A DNA stretch of 33,173 bases from Solirubrobacteraceae bacterium (GCA_017882425.1 JADGPM010000147.1:1-33173), one strand, 5' to 3'. Shown: positions 8,088 through 16,662, counted from the stretch's first letter. The notes: generated by a model from the letters alone, not told the origin. Numbers and translations are program-made.

Positions 8088-8867
8088 ATGACGACGAGGC
8101 TCGAGGCCTCAGATCGGGAGCCTCGGACCACAGCGGAGGACCACCGGGGCGTCGAGCTGGACGACGTGCGCTTCGCGCATCCCGGCCGCGGGCGCGGCGC
8201 CGCGCCCGTCAGCGCCGTCGACGGCGTCTCGCTGTCGGTCTCAGGGTGCGAGATCGTCGCGCTCGTCGGGCCCAGCGGCTGCGGGAAGACCACGCTGCTC
8301 GAGCTCGTCTGCGGCCTCCTGACCCCGGACGCGGGGACGCTGACCAGCGCGCCCGCGGTCCTGATGCCCCAGCGCGACCTGCTGCTTCCATGGCTCGACG
8401 CGCTCGACAACGCCGCGCTGGCGCTGCGCATCCACGGTGCGGGCCGTGAGGCGGCGCGCGACGCCGCGAGCCCGCTGTTCGCCGCGTTCGGCCTGGACGG
8501 CTTCGAGCGCGCGCGGCCCTACGAGCTCTCCGGTGGCATGCGCCAGCGCGTCGCGTTCCTGCGCACGCTGCTCTCCGGCAAGCCCGTGCTGTGCCTCGAC
8601 GAGCCGTTCGGCGCGCTCGACGCGCTGACGCGGGCCGAGATGCGCGACTGGCTCGGCGCGGCGCTCGCGCGCGAGCCGCGCACCACGCTGCTCGTCACCC
8701 ACGACGTCGAGGAGGCCGCCGTGCTCGCCGACCGGATCGTCGTGCTGACGCCGCGCCCGGCGCGCGTGGCCGCCGTCCTGGAGGTCCCCCTCCCCCGTCC
8801 GCGACGCGGGACCGACGCGGCGATCGTCGCCCTGCGCGAGCGGGCGCTGCAGGCACTCGGCGCATGA
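8088..8867 (+). CDS. thiZ: ABC transporter ATP-binding protein, predicted thiamine precursor (HMP) uptake
   Basis: GPSGCGKTT, LSGGMRQRV, VLCLDEPF; TPP riboswitch upstream; ATG 8088 follows the GGAGGGAG SD. Confidence 0.85.
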   Translation: MTTRLEASDREPRTTAEDHRGVELDDVRFAHPGRGRGAAPVSAVDGVSLSVSGCEIVALVGPSGCGKTTLLELVCGLLTPDAGTLTSAPAVLMPQRDLLLPWLDALDNAALALRIHGAGREAARDAASPLFAAFGLDGFERARPYELSGGMRQRVAFLRTLLSGKPVLCLDEPFGALDALTRAEMRDWLGAALAREPRTTLLVTHDVEEAAVLADRIVVLTPRPARVAAVLEVPLPRPRRGTDAAIVALRERALQALGA

Positions 8868-9616
8868 TCGCGGCGCTGCTCATCCTGCTGGTGCTGATCG
8901 GCGGCTGGGAGGCCTACGCGCGCCTGGGCCACGTCGACGCGTTCATCCTGCCCGCTCCCACCCAGGTGGCGACGGCGCTGTGGGACGACCGCGGCCTGCT
9001 GTGGCACAACCTGCTCGTCACCGCGCAGGAGATCGGCCTGGGCATCCTCCTGGCGCTCGCCGCCGGGGCGCTGCTGGCGATCGTGATCCACCTCTCGCCC
9101 ACCCTGCGACGCGTGCTCTACCCGCTGCTGGTGGGCTCGCAGGCCGTGCCGATCGTGATCATCGCGCCGCTGCTCGTCGTCTGGTTCGGCTTCGGGATCG
9201 CGCCGAAGCTCGCGATCATCGCGCTGGTCTGCTTCTTCCCGGTCGTCGTCACGACGCTCGACGCGCTGGCCGCGGTCGATCCGGAGCAGCGCAAGCTGCT
9301 GCACACGCTCGACGCCACGCGCTGGCAGGAGTTCCGCTGGGTCGAGGCGCCCGCCGCCCTGCCCGGCGCGCTCAGCGGCGCGAAGATCGCCGTCGCCATC
9401 GCGGTGATCGGCGCCGTCTTCGCCGAGTACGCGGGGTCCAGCGCGGGCCTGGGAAACGTCATCCTCCAGGCGATCCCCCAGCTGGAGACGGCACGCGCCT
9501 ACGCCGCCGTCGTGCTCCTGGCAGCCTTCGCCGTCCTCCTCTTCCTCCTCCTGACCCTCGCCGAGCGCGTGCTCGTGCCGTGGGCGCGCCGTGACACCGA
9601 ATGGAGTCGTCGATGA
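8864..9616 (+). CDS. thiX: ABC transporter permease, predicted HMP/thiamine precursor uptake
   Basis: SsuC/TauC-like permease; ATGATC start overlapping the upstream stop. Confidence 0.85.
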   Translation: MIAALLILLVLIGGWEAYARLGHVDAFILPAPTQVATALWDDRGLLWHNLLVTAQEIGLGILLALAAGALLAIVIHLSPTLRRVLYPLLVGSQAVPIVIIAPLLVVWFGFGIAPKLAIIALVCFFPVVVTTLDALAAVDPEQRKLLHTLDATRWQEFRWVEAPAALPGALSGAKIAVAIAVIGAVFAEYAGSSAGLGNVILQAIPQLETARAYAAVVLLAAFAVLLFLLLTLAERVLVPWARRDTEWSRR

Positions 9617-10647
9617 CCCGCCGTACCGCCCTGCCCCTCGGCCTCGCGCTCATCGCGAGCCTCGCGCTCGCCGCGTGCGGCGCCAAGCACGAGAACACGG
9701 GCGCCCCGGCGACGAGCGACCTGCGCCTCGTGCTGGACTACCTGCCGAACGCCGACCACGTCGGGATCTACTCCGCGCGTGCCCGCGGCGACTTCCGCAA
9801 GGCCGGGCTCAACGTCCAGATCCAGACGCCCTCGGACCCCTCCGCCCCGCTGAAGCTGCTCATCGCCGGGAAGGCCGACCTGGCGATCTCCTACGAGCCC
9901 GAGGTGCTGCTCGCACGCGACAAGGGCGCGCGGATCCTCAGCGTCGGGGCCGTCGCGACCGAGCCGCTGACGTCCCTGATGAGCGTCAACGGACGGCCGG
10001 TCTCACCGAAGACGCTGGCCGGCAAGCGCGTCGGCACGGCGGGCATCCCCTACCAGGACGCCTATCTCGACGAGATCCTGCAGACCGCCGGGGTCGACCC
10101 GGGCTCCGTCAAGCGCGTCAACGTCGGCTTCAACCTCGTCCCCGCGATGCTCAGCGGTCGTGTCGACGCCACGCTCGGCGCGTTCTGGAACATCGAGGGC
10201 GTCCAGCTCGCGCTCCAGCACAGGCGCCCGCGCATCCTGCCGGTCGACCGCGTCGGCGTGCCGACCTACGACGAGCTCGTGCTCGTCGCGCGGATCGACA
10301 CCGTCGAGCGTCACGGTGCGCTGATTCGCCGCTTCCTGCAGGCGCTGCAGCGCGGCACCCGCGCGGCGCGCGCCGATCCGGCGGCCGCCGCCTCCGCGCT
10401 CGTGGCCGCGGCGCCGGACATCAAGCGCCCGTACGCCACCGCGACGGTCAGGGCGACGCTGCCGGCGCTCTTCCCCCAGGACCCGAAGGACCCCTTCGGC
10501 TGGCAGGACCCCGCCGAGTGGAACGCCTACAAGGACTGGATGGAGCGCAACGACCTGCTCACGCAGCCCGCCAACGTGGGCCAGGCGCTGACGAACGAGT
10601 TCCTGCCCGGGCAGGGCGTCGGGCAGGACGGCGCGACGTCGGGGTGA
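9613..10647 (+). CDS. thiY: ABC transporter substrate-binding lipoprotein (NMT1/THI5-like), predicted HMP binding
   Basis: Lipobox LAAC; LVLDYLPNADHVGIYSARARGDFRKAGLNVQI typical of NMT1-family; ATGA overlap with the permease; alternative start at 9601. Confidence 0.88.
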   Translation: MTRRTALPLGLALIASLALAACGAKHENTGAPATSDLRLVLDYLPNADHVGIYSARARGDFRKAGLNVQIQTPSDPSAPLKLLIAGKADLAISYEPEVLLARDKGARILSVGAVATEPLTSLMSVNGRPVSPKTLAGKRVGTAGIPYQDAYLDEILQTAGVDPGSVKRVNVGFNLVPAMLSGRVDATLGAFWNIEGVQLALQHRRPRILPVDRVGVPTYDELVLVARIDTVERHGALIRRFLQALQRGTRAARADPAAAASALVAAAPDIKRPYATATVRATLPALFPQDPKDPFGWQDPAEWNAYKDWMERNDLLTQPANVGQALTNEFLPGQGVGQDGATSG

Positions 10648-11539
10648 GCGCGGACGGGGGCGTGGCGCGCAGCGTCCCGCCCCCGGGGATCACCCCGAGC
10701 GCGTGCGCGCCGGCCAGGCCCGCCCAGCGCCCGTAGGGCTCAAACAGCTCGCGCACCTGCGCCTCGCTCGCACGCGCCCGCGGGTCGTCGTGCAGCCGGC
10801 GCCCTGCGAAGCGCAGGTAGGAGAGGTCGCCCGCCGGGAGCCGGTCCATGCGGCCCTGGCCGTGCAGGGCGAGGACGTCGACGGTCCATTGGCCCACGCC
10901 GGGGATCGCGCGCAGGCGCGCCCACCCGCGTTCGTGGTCCGCGTCGCGCAGGTCGACGCGCCCGCTCGCGACCTCGCGGGCGGCGCGGCGCAGGGCCACC
11001 GCGCGGCCCGCGCTGAGCCCGAGCGCCTCCAGCTCGGCCGGCGCGGCAGCGGCGAGCGTCTGCGCAGCGGGCAGGTCGCACAGTCCGCAGCACGGGCAGG
11101 ACCTGCCCATCCGCGCGAGCATCCGGCGCTCGATCGCCAGCGCCTCGCGGAACTCGATCAGCTGCTCGCAGATCGCCCAGGCGAGCGCCTCGAAGGGCTC
11201 CGGGCGCCGCGAGATGCGCAGCTCCGGGCGCGCCCGCACCGAGCGGCCGATCAGCGGGTCGTCGCGGAACGCCTCGTGGAACGGGCGCAGGTCGTCGTCG
11301 ACCGCCAGCGCGAAGCGCATCCGCGTGATCGCCTCCTGCGCGACATCCTCCTCATCGGCGCGCGCGACGAGCAGGACGCGGGTGGCCTGCGGCTGGGCGG
11401 CGCGGACGTGCACGGCACGGCCCTCGACGTGGACGAGTCGCTCGAGCACCGCGCCCTCACGCCGCGCGACGCCGTCGGGGCCCGCGCGCGGCAGGCGGAA
11501 CGGCCACGGCGGCCGGACCTCCCGCTCGACACGGTGCAT
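10559..11539 (-). CDS. DNA-3-methyladenine glycosylase-like (AlkA/HhH-GPD)
   Basis: LRAIPGVGQWTVDVLALHGQGRMDRLPAGDLSYLRFAGR: HhH plus catalytic Asp pattern. Confidence 0.85.
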   Translation of the reverse strand: MHRVEREVRPPWPFRLPRAGPDGVARREGAVLERLVHVEGRAVHVRAAQPQATRVLLVARADEEDVAQEAITRMRFALAVDDDLRPFHEAFRDDPLIGRSVRARPELRISRRPEPFEALAWAICEQLIEFREALAIERRMLARMGRSCPCCGLCDLPAAQTLAAAAPAELEALGLSAGRAVALRRAAREVASGRVDLRDADHERGWARLRAIPGVGQWTVDVLALHGQGRMDRLPAGDLSYLRFAGRRLHDDPRARASEAQVRELFEPYGRWAGLAGAHALGVIPGGGTLRATPPSALTPTSRRPARRPARAGTRSSAPGPRWRAA

Positions 11540-11835
11540 CAGTCGCGGTTCAGGAGGTGGACGTCGACGAGGAACGAGCGCGAGGCGGTGATGTCCAGCC
11601 CGCGCGCGCGGCCCGTCCTCTTCGCCAGCCGCCGGGAGCCGCGATTGGCCCGCCGGTGGGCGATGATCGCCGCGGTCGCGATGCCCGCGACGAACGAGGT
11701 CGTGGCGAGCGCCGCCGGGCTCGCGGCGAGCTGCCCGGCGGTGCGCTGGGCCGGGACGGCACGGGTGTCGGTGACGACGACCGCGTCGACCTCCTCGATG
11801 ACCTCGATCTGCTGCAGGCTCTGGGCGTCGCTCAT
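11539..11835 (-). CDS. Small hypothetical protein with a single TM segment and basic C-terminal half
   Basis: TGATG overlap with the downstream glycosylase gene; hydrophobic stretch PAALATTSFVAGIATAAIIAHRR. Confidence 0.65.
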   Translation of the reverse strand: MSDAQSLQQIEVIEEVDAVVVTDTRAVPAQRTAGQLAASPAALATTSFVAGIATAAIIAHRRANRGSRRLAKRTGRARGLDITASRSFLVDVHLLNRD

Positions 11836-11848
11836 CGCTTCCGCGATG

Positions 11849-13060
11849 CTACTCGTGGGCGAAGACATCGTGGTCCTCGCGGCGCGGCTCCCACACCTTC
11901 GCGTCGGCCGGCCAGGCCGGGGCCGCGTCCGCCTCGAAGCGCCGTTCGTACATCCGGTAGCGCTTGACGATGCGGCCGCCCATGGCCTCCATCCCGCGGT
12001 TCATCGCGGTGTTCGTCTCGAGGATCCAGCCCATCTCCCCGCCGCGGATCGGTCCGATCTCGGCCATGTCGAAGTGCTCGACGTAGAGCTTCGCGGCGAC
12101 GCCGGTGTGCTGGAACTCCGGCTTGACGCCCAGGAAGCCCACGCGGCAGCGGTCGATCACCCTGCGCTTGCGCAGGAACAGCCACCAGCCCATCGGCAGG
12201 AGCTTGCCGTTCATGCGGCGCAGCACCTGGTTGACGTCCGGCACCGTGATCGCGACCCCGACCGTCGCTCCGTCGCTGATGCGCTCGGCGACCATGAACC
12301 ACTGCGGGTCGAAGACCAGCTGAAGCTCCTGCGCGTAGGCGTCGAGGTCGGCCTTCGTGTACGGCACGAAGCCCCAGTTGTGCGACCAGGCCTGGTTGTA
12401 GATCTCGGCGAAGCGGTCCAGGTCCTTGCGCAGCGAGCGGCGCGTCATGTGCCGCAGGCGGATGCCGTGGTCGGGTTCGACCTTCGCGGCGAGCTCCTCG
12501 ATCACCGGGAGCATGTTCGCGCGGTCGTTGATCATCAGCTCCCACATGAAGAGGTCCATGGCCTTCTCCAGGCCGGCGGCCTCGCAGAGCTGCTGGTAGT
12601 ACGGCGGCTGCCACGGCTGGCGGATCATCGGGGCGCGGTCGAAGCCCTCGACGACGATCCCGCTCTCGTCGTTGACGGCGAAATCCATCGGGCCGACCAT
12701 CCGGTCGCAGCCGCGCTCGCGCAGCCACGCCTCGGCGGCGGCGAGCAGCGCGTCGGCGACCTCCTGGTCGTTCTCGAGCTCGAAGAAGCCCCAGTTGCCC
12801 CAGCGTGAGCCGTGGTGCGCGTTGTAGTTGCGATCGATCTGCGCGCTCACGCGGCCGACCGGGCGACCGTCGCGGTACGCCAGGAACAGCTGCACATCGG
12901 CGTGCTTGTAGTAGGCGTTCAGCCGCGGGTTGAGGAAGAACCAGCGCTCGAGCCGCAGCGGGGGCACCCACTGGGGCGAGCTAGCATGCAGCCGGTACTG
13001 CAGGTCGATGAACTCCCGCAATCCGCGTCTGCTGCTCACCGGCCTGACTTCGACACTCAC
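11849..13060 (-). CDS. GNAT-superfamily-like acyltransferase (about 400 aa, YghO-like)
   Basis: VSVEVRPVSSRRGLREFIDLQYRLHASSPQWVPPLRLERWFFLNP...; GTG start at 13060 preceded by AAGGTGG; protein ends DVFAHE. Confidence 0.82.
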   Translation of the reverse strand: MSVEVRPVSSRRGLREFIDLQYRLHASSPQWVPPLRLERWFFLNPRLNAYYKHADVQLFLAYRDGRPVGRVSAQIDRNYNAHHGSRWGNWGFFELENDQEVADALLAAAEAWLRERGCDRMVGPMDFAVNDESGIVVEGFDRAPMIRQPWQPPYYQQLCEAAGLEKAMDLFMWELMINDRANMLPVIEELAAKVEPDHGIRLRHMTRRSLRKDLDRFAEIYNQAWSHNWGFVPYTKADLDAYAQELQLVFDPQWFMVAERISDGATVGVAITVPDVNQVLRRMNGKLLPMGWWLFLRKRRVIDRCRVGFLGVKPEFQHTGVAAKLYVEHFDMAEIGPIRGGEMGWILETNTAMNRGMEAMGGRIVKRYRMYERRFEADAAPAWPADAKVWEPRREDHDVFAHE

Positions 13061-13075
13061 AGCGGGCCACCTTAT

Positions 13076-14404
13076 ATGTCTCAGACCCACGTCGACGTCT
13101 TCGCCAAGGCCCGGGGCCACGACCGCGAGGAGCAGCTCCGCGCGGCGCGCGAGGCGGACGTCCTGCCCTACTTCCGCATCCTCGACGGGCCGGCGCGCCC
13201 GGTCGTCGAGATGGAGGGCGCCGAGCGGATCATGCTCGGGTCGAACAACTACCTCGGCCTCACCGCCGACGAGCGTGTCGTGCAGGGCGCCCACGACGCG
13301 CTCATGCGCTACGGGACCGGGCTCACCGGCTCGCGGCTGCTGAACGGGACGATCCCGCTGCACCTGGACCTCGAGCGCGAGATCGCCGAGTGGATGGGCG
13401 CCGACGACGCGCTCGTGTTCACGACCGGTCACCAGGCGAACCTCGGCACGCTCGGCACGATCCTCGGGCCGGGCGACACGGTGATCGTCGACTCCGGCGA
13501 CCACGCGAGCATCCTCGACGGCTGCCTGCTCTCGCGCGCCAAGCTGCGCCCGTTCCGCCACAACCGCCTGGAGAAGCTCGAGAAGTCGCTCGTGCGCGCC
13601 CAGACCGATGGAGGTGGCGTCCTGGTCGTCGTCGACGGCGTCTTCTCGATGGAGGGCGACATCGCGCCGCTGCACGAGATCGCCGACCTGTGCGCGCGCT
13701 ACGGCGCGCGCCTGATGGTCGACGAGGCGCACGGCGCCGGCGTGCTGGGCCGCCGCGGCGCCGGCACCGCGGAGCTGCTCGGCGTCGAGGGCCGCGTCGA
13801 TCTGCGCGTCGGGACCTTCTCGAAGTCGCTGGCCGCCTGCGGGGGTTTCGTCGCCGGTGACGCGGACGTCATCGACTACCTGCGCGTCCAGTCGCGCGCC
13901 TACCTCTTCACCGCATCCGGCGTGCCGGCAGCCGTCGGCGCCGCGCTCGCCGCGCTGCGCGTCCTGCGCTCCGATGAGGGCCACGACCTGCTGGCCGCGG
14001 TGCTCGACAACGCGCGCTACCTGCGCGACGGCCTCGAGGGCCTGGGCTTCGCCGTGGTGCAGGCCCAGCACCTCGACTCCAGCGCGCAGCTCGACGCCCC
14101 CGGCGTGCTCGACGGCACGATCGTCACGCCGATCGTCCCGATCCTCGTCGGCGACGACTGGAGGGCCGTGCTGCTCTGGCGCGCGCTCTACGACGCCGGC
14201 GTCTTCGTCAACACCGCGCTGCACCCGGCCGTCCCGCCCGGGGGCGCCCTGCTGCGCACCAGCGTGATGGCCACGCACGACCGCGCGACGATCGACCGGG
14301 CGCTGGAGGCGTTCGCGATGGTCAAGCGCTCGTTCGAGGCTGATCACGGTCCGCTGCCGGGCCCCGGCGAGCTGCACGCGCCGGCCGCCCGCGCGGCCGA
14401 ATGA
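13076..14404 (+). CDS. Alpha-oxoamine synthase family PLP enzyme (serine palmitoyltransferase / KBL / BioF-like)
   Basis: MLGSNNYLGLTADERV, GTGLTGSRLLNGT, VDEAHGAGVLGRRGAG, TFSKSLAACGGF (PLP Lys). Confidence 0.92.
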   Translation: MSQTHVDVFAKARGHDREEQLRAAREADVLPYFRILDGPARPVVEMEGAERIMLGSNNYLGLTADERVVQGAHDALMRYGTGLTGSRLLNGTIPLHLDLEREIAEWMGADDALVFTTGHQANLGTLGTILGPGDTVIVDSGDHASILDGCLLSRAKLRPFRHNRLEKLEKSLVRAQTDGGGVLVVVDGVFSMEGDIAPLHEIADLCARYGARLMVDEAHGAGVLGRRGAGTAELLGVEGRVDLRVGTFSKSLAACGGFVAGDADVIDYLRVQSRAYLFTASGVPAAVGAALAALRVLRSDEGHDLLAAVLDNARYLRDGLEGLGFAVVQAQHLDSSAQLDAPGVLDGTIVTPIVPILVGDDWRAVLLWRALYDAGVFVNTALHPAVPPGGALLRTSVMATHDRATIDRALEAFAMVKRSFEADHGPLPGPGELHAPAARAAE

Positions 14405-14427
14405 GAAGGTCGTGTGGAAGGCCTTCT

Positions 14428-14463
14428 GGAGCGCGCGCGGCCCAATCACGAAACGCGCGCTCC
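14428..14463 (+). terminator. Possible terminator/hairpin downstream of the AOS gene
   Basis: Perfect 10-bp arms GGAGCGCGCG / CGCGCGCTCC with 16-nt loop, starting 23 nt after the stop; no U tract. Confidence 0.45.
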
Positions 14464-14693
14464 GAGCGGGACTTCCGCGGTCGCGGGCGTTGACCTCCCA
14501 GCGGGCCGTTGCATAGGTTCCTGACCGCGCCGGCAAGCGCTCGGGGAGTGAGGGAGGTTCTCAGACGACAGGTCCCGTGGGGAGACCTGATCGGACGGTC
14601 CAGATCCGCTCCGGAGGAACCCGAGAGCTGACGTACGCCGGTTCACTGTCCATACATCTGAGGAGGCCGCCCACCCGGGCGGAAGGAGGATTC

Positions 14694-15071
14694 ATGACGC
14701 CAGGAGCGACGATGTTCCCTGCGCCGCAGCATCTGCAGGCGCTCGAGCGGGCGAACGCCGTGAGGCTCGCACGCGCCGAGTTGAAGCGGCGCATCGCCGC
14801 CGGGGAGATCTGCGCCGCCGACGTCATCGTGCGATCGCCCTGGGAGGCGGAGTCGATGACGGTCGCCGACCTGCTGACCAGCCAGCGCCGCTGGGGCCAG
14901 ACGCGCTGCCGGCGGTTCCTGCAGTCGATCCCGATCTCCGAGAGCAAGACGATCGGCTCGATGACCGACCGCCAGCGTCACGCCGTGGCCGGGCTGCTCC
15001 GCGAGCAGGTCGCCGTCGCGCACCGGAGCGCCGAGGCGCTCACCCCGGCGTTCGCCGTCGCCGGAGCCTGA
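14694..15071 (+). CDS. Divergent actinobacterial integration host factor (mIHF)-like protein
   Basis: LQALERANAVRLARAELKRRIAAGEICAADVI...MTVADLLTSQRRWGQTRCRRFLQSIPISESKTIGSMTDRQRHAV; strong SD GGAAGGAGG. Confidence 0.7.
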   Translation: MTPGATMFPAPQHLQALERANAVRLARAELKRRIAAGEICAADVIVRSPWEAESMTVADLLTSQRRWGQTRCRRFLQSIPISESKTIGSMTDRQRHAVAGLLREQVAVAHRSAEALTPAFAVAGA

Positions 15072-15077
15072 CCCGGG

Positions 15078-15105
15078 CGGCCCCCGCGCGCCGGCGCGGG
15101 GGCCG
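15078..15105. terminator. Strong GC hairpin between convergent genes (likely bidirectional terminator)
   Basis: CGGCCCCCGCGC-GCCG-GCGCGGGGGCCG, perfect 12-bp stem, 4-nt loop. Confidence 0.8.
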
Positions 15106-15110
15106 TGTGG

Positions 15111-15608
15111 TCAGGTGGTGGGGGCGACGATCTCGAGGATGTGGCCGTCGGGATCGCGCAGGTAGATCGAGGTCAGGCCGCCGCGGTCGAAGACCTCGGT
15201 GGTCGGCACGTCGCGTGAGCGCAGGTAGTCGCGCCAGGCGCCGACCTCGTCGATCGAGCCCACCCCGAGCGCCAGGTGGTGCGTGGCCCCCGTGCCCTGT
15301 GTCCCCGGGCCCATCGCGGGGTACTCCAGGAACGACAGGATCGTCCCCGGCGCCGACGGGTCGCCCGCATCCGTCGAGAACCAGAAGTGCCGCGCGCCCG
15401 GATCGTCGTCGTTGGCGCTCTCGCGCACCAGCGCCATGCCGAGGACGTCGCGGTAGAAGGAGGTCGTGCGCGCGAGGTCGGCGCTGATCAGCGTCACGTG
15501 GTGCACACCCGTGATGCGCATCCTGCGCGTCGGCGTCGCCGCGACCGGCGGCGTCACGGCCTCGGGCGCCTCGCCGAACGGCGGCGGGCTCTGGGGCAGG
15601 TCGGTCAC
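15111..15608 (-). CDS. VOC family (glyoxalase/extradiol dioxygenase-like) protein
   Basis: ITGVHHVTLISADLARTTSFYRDVLGMALV ... YLRDPDGHILEIV. Confidence 0.92.
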   Translation of the reverse strand: MTDLPQSPPPFGEAPEAVTPPVAATPTRRMRITGVHHVTLISADLARTTSFYRDVLGMALVRESANDDDPGARHFWFSTDAGDPSAPGTILSFLEYPAMGPGTQGTGATHHLALGVGSIDEVGAWRDYLRSRDVPTTEVFDRGGLTSIYLRDPDGHILEIVAPTT

Positions 15609-15618
15609 GGGCGGAAGT

Positions 15619-16134
15619 CTATGCGCGCCAGCTCATCCCGCCGGCGCGGCGGCGGAACTGGTCGCGGAAGAGCAGGAACGCAGCGAAGAAGACCACGCCC
15701 GCGACGACCAGCACGACGGCCTTCGACGGCTTGACGAAGACGGCGAGCGGCACGGCGGCGAGCATCGCGCAGAGCGCCGCCAGCAGCGCGGTGTGCGAGC
15801 GGAAGCCGGCGAAGTGCTCGCGCAGCGCGAGCTCGAGCGTCGCGAGGAAGACGAGCGCCAGGCCGAAGGCCAGCAGGATGCCGCGCGAGCCCCCGCCGCG
15901 CAGGATCGCGACGCCGAGCACCATCAGGCCCAGGAAGATGCAGATCTCGGTCAGCGGGACCGGGTACCACGGAGGGCGCGGCGCCTCCTCGAGCGGCGCC
16001 TTGCGCGCCCGCGGGCGCTCGTGGACGTCCTGCCGGACAGGGGTCGCCGGGGCCTCGGGCGACGCCGCGTCCTCGACGCGCTGCCCGGAGCGCGACGCGG
16101 GGCCTCCCCCGCGCTTGCGGCTGCGCCGTCCCAT
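15619..16134 (-). CDS. Hypothetical integral membrane protein
   Basis: Basic N-terminal region followed by about 4 hydrophobic segments; close spacing with neighbours. Confidence 0.72.
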   Translation of the reverse strand: MGRRSRKRGGGPASRSGQRVEDAASPEAPATPVRQDVHERPRARKAPLEEAPRPPWYPVPLTEICIFLGLMVLGVAILRGGGSRGILLAFGLALVFLATLELALREHFAGFRSHTALLAALCAMLAAVPLAVFVKPSKAVVLVVAGVVFFAAFLLFRDQFRRRAGGMSWRA

Positions 16135-16135
16135 G

Positions 16136-16618
16136 TCAGGTGGCTAACGGGCAGCCCGAGGAGAGCTTGACGTGCCACCAGCCCATCAGCATGCCGATGA
16201 TCCCCAGCCGCGGACGCACGTGCCAGGCGCCGCAGCCCCCCTCGCCGAGCTCGCGCTGGGTGATGCGCACGAAGCGGTGGTCGCCGGGCGCGAGCAGCAT
16301 GCGCTCCAGCTGGACCCGGGCGCGCTCGCGGCGGTCCTCGCGCAGCGCGATCACGCGCTGGGCGTCGGCCACGCGGCCGGCGAGCGCATCGCGCAGGCGC
16401 TCGAGCTCGCCGAGCGTCAGCACGCGCGGCCCGCAGGCGACGGGCACGGCCGTCTCGACCCCGCCCTCAGGGAAGGATGCGGCCACGGCGGCGGCGAGCC
16501 GGTGCTCGAGCAGCGCCACCTGCGCCCGCAGGGCGCGGCGGGCGGCGAGCTCGTCGCTCGGCTGCGGGCGCGAGGGCGCGACCGGACGGGCCATCCGCAC
16601 GTCGAGCCGCTCCTGCAT
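16136..16618 (-). CDS. Hypothetical protein with C-terminal WHVRPRLGIIGMLMGWWHVKLSSGCPLAT motif
   Basis: ATG at 16618 with SD GGAGCGAGG; charged helical N-terminal region, distinctive aromatic C terminus. Confidence 0.72.
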   Translation of the reverse strand: MQERLDVRMARPVAPSRPQPSDELAARRALRAQVALLEHRLAAAVAASFPEGGVETAVPVACGPRVLTLGELERLRDALAGRVADAQRVIALREDRRERARVQLERMLLAPGDHRFVRITQRELGEGGCGAWHVRPRLGIIGMLMGWWHVKLSSGCPLAT

Positions 16619-16662
16619 CGCACCTCGCTCCACAGCGCGCAGTCTACCCCCGGCAGGGGCGT

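Noticed and set aside
10703-12808. 701-aa plus-strand ORF antisense to AlkA and GNAT genes
   Set aside because: Antisense shadow ORF with R/A/H/V-rich composition and no domain pattern
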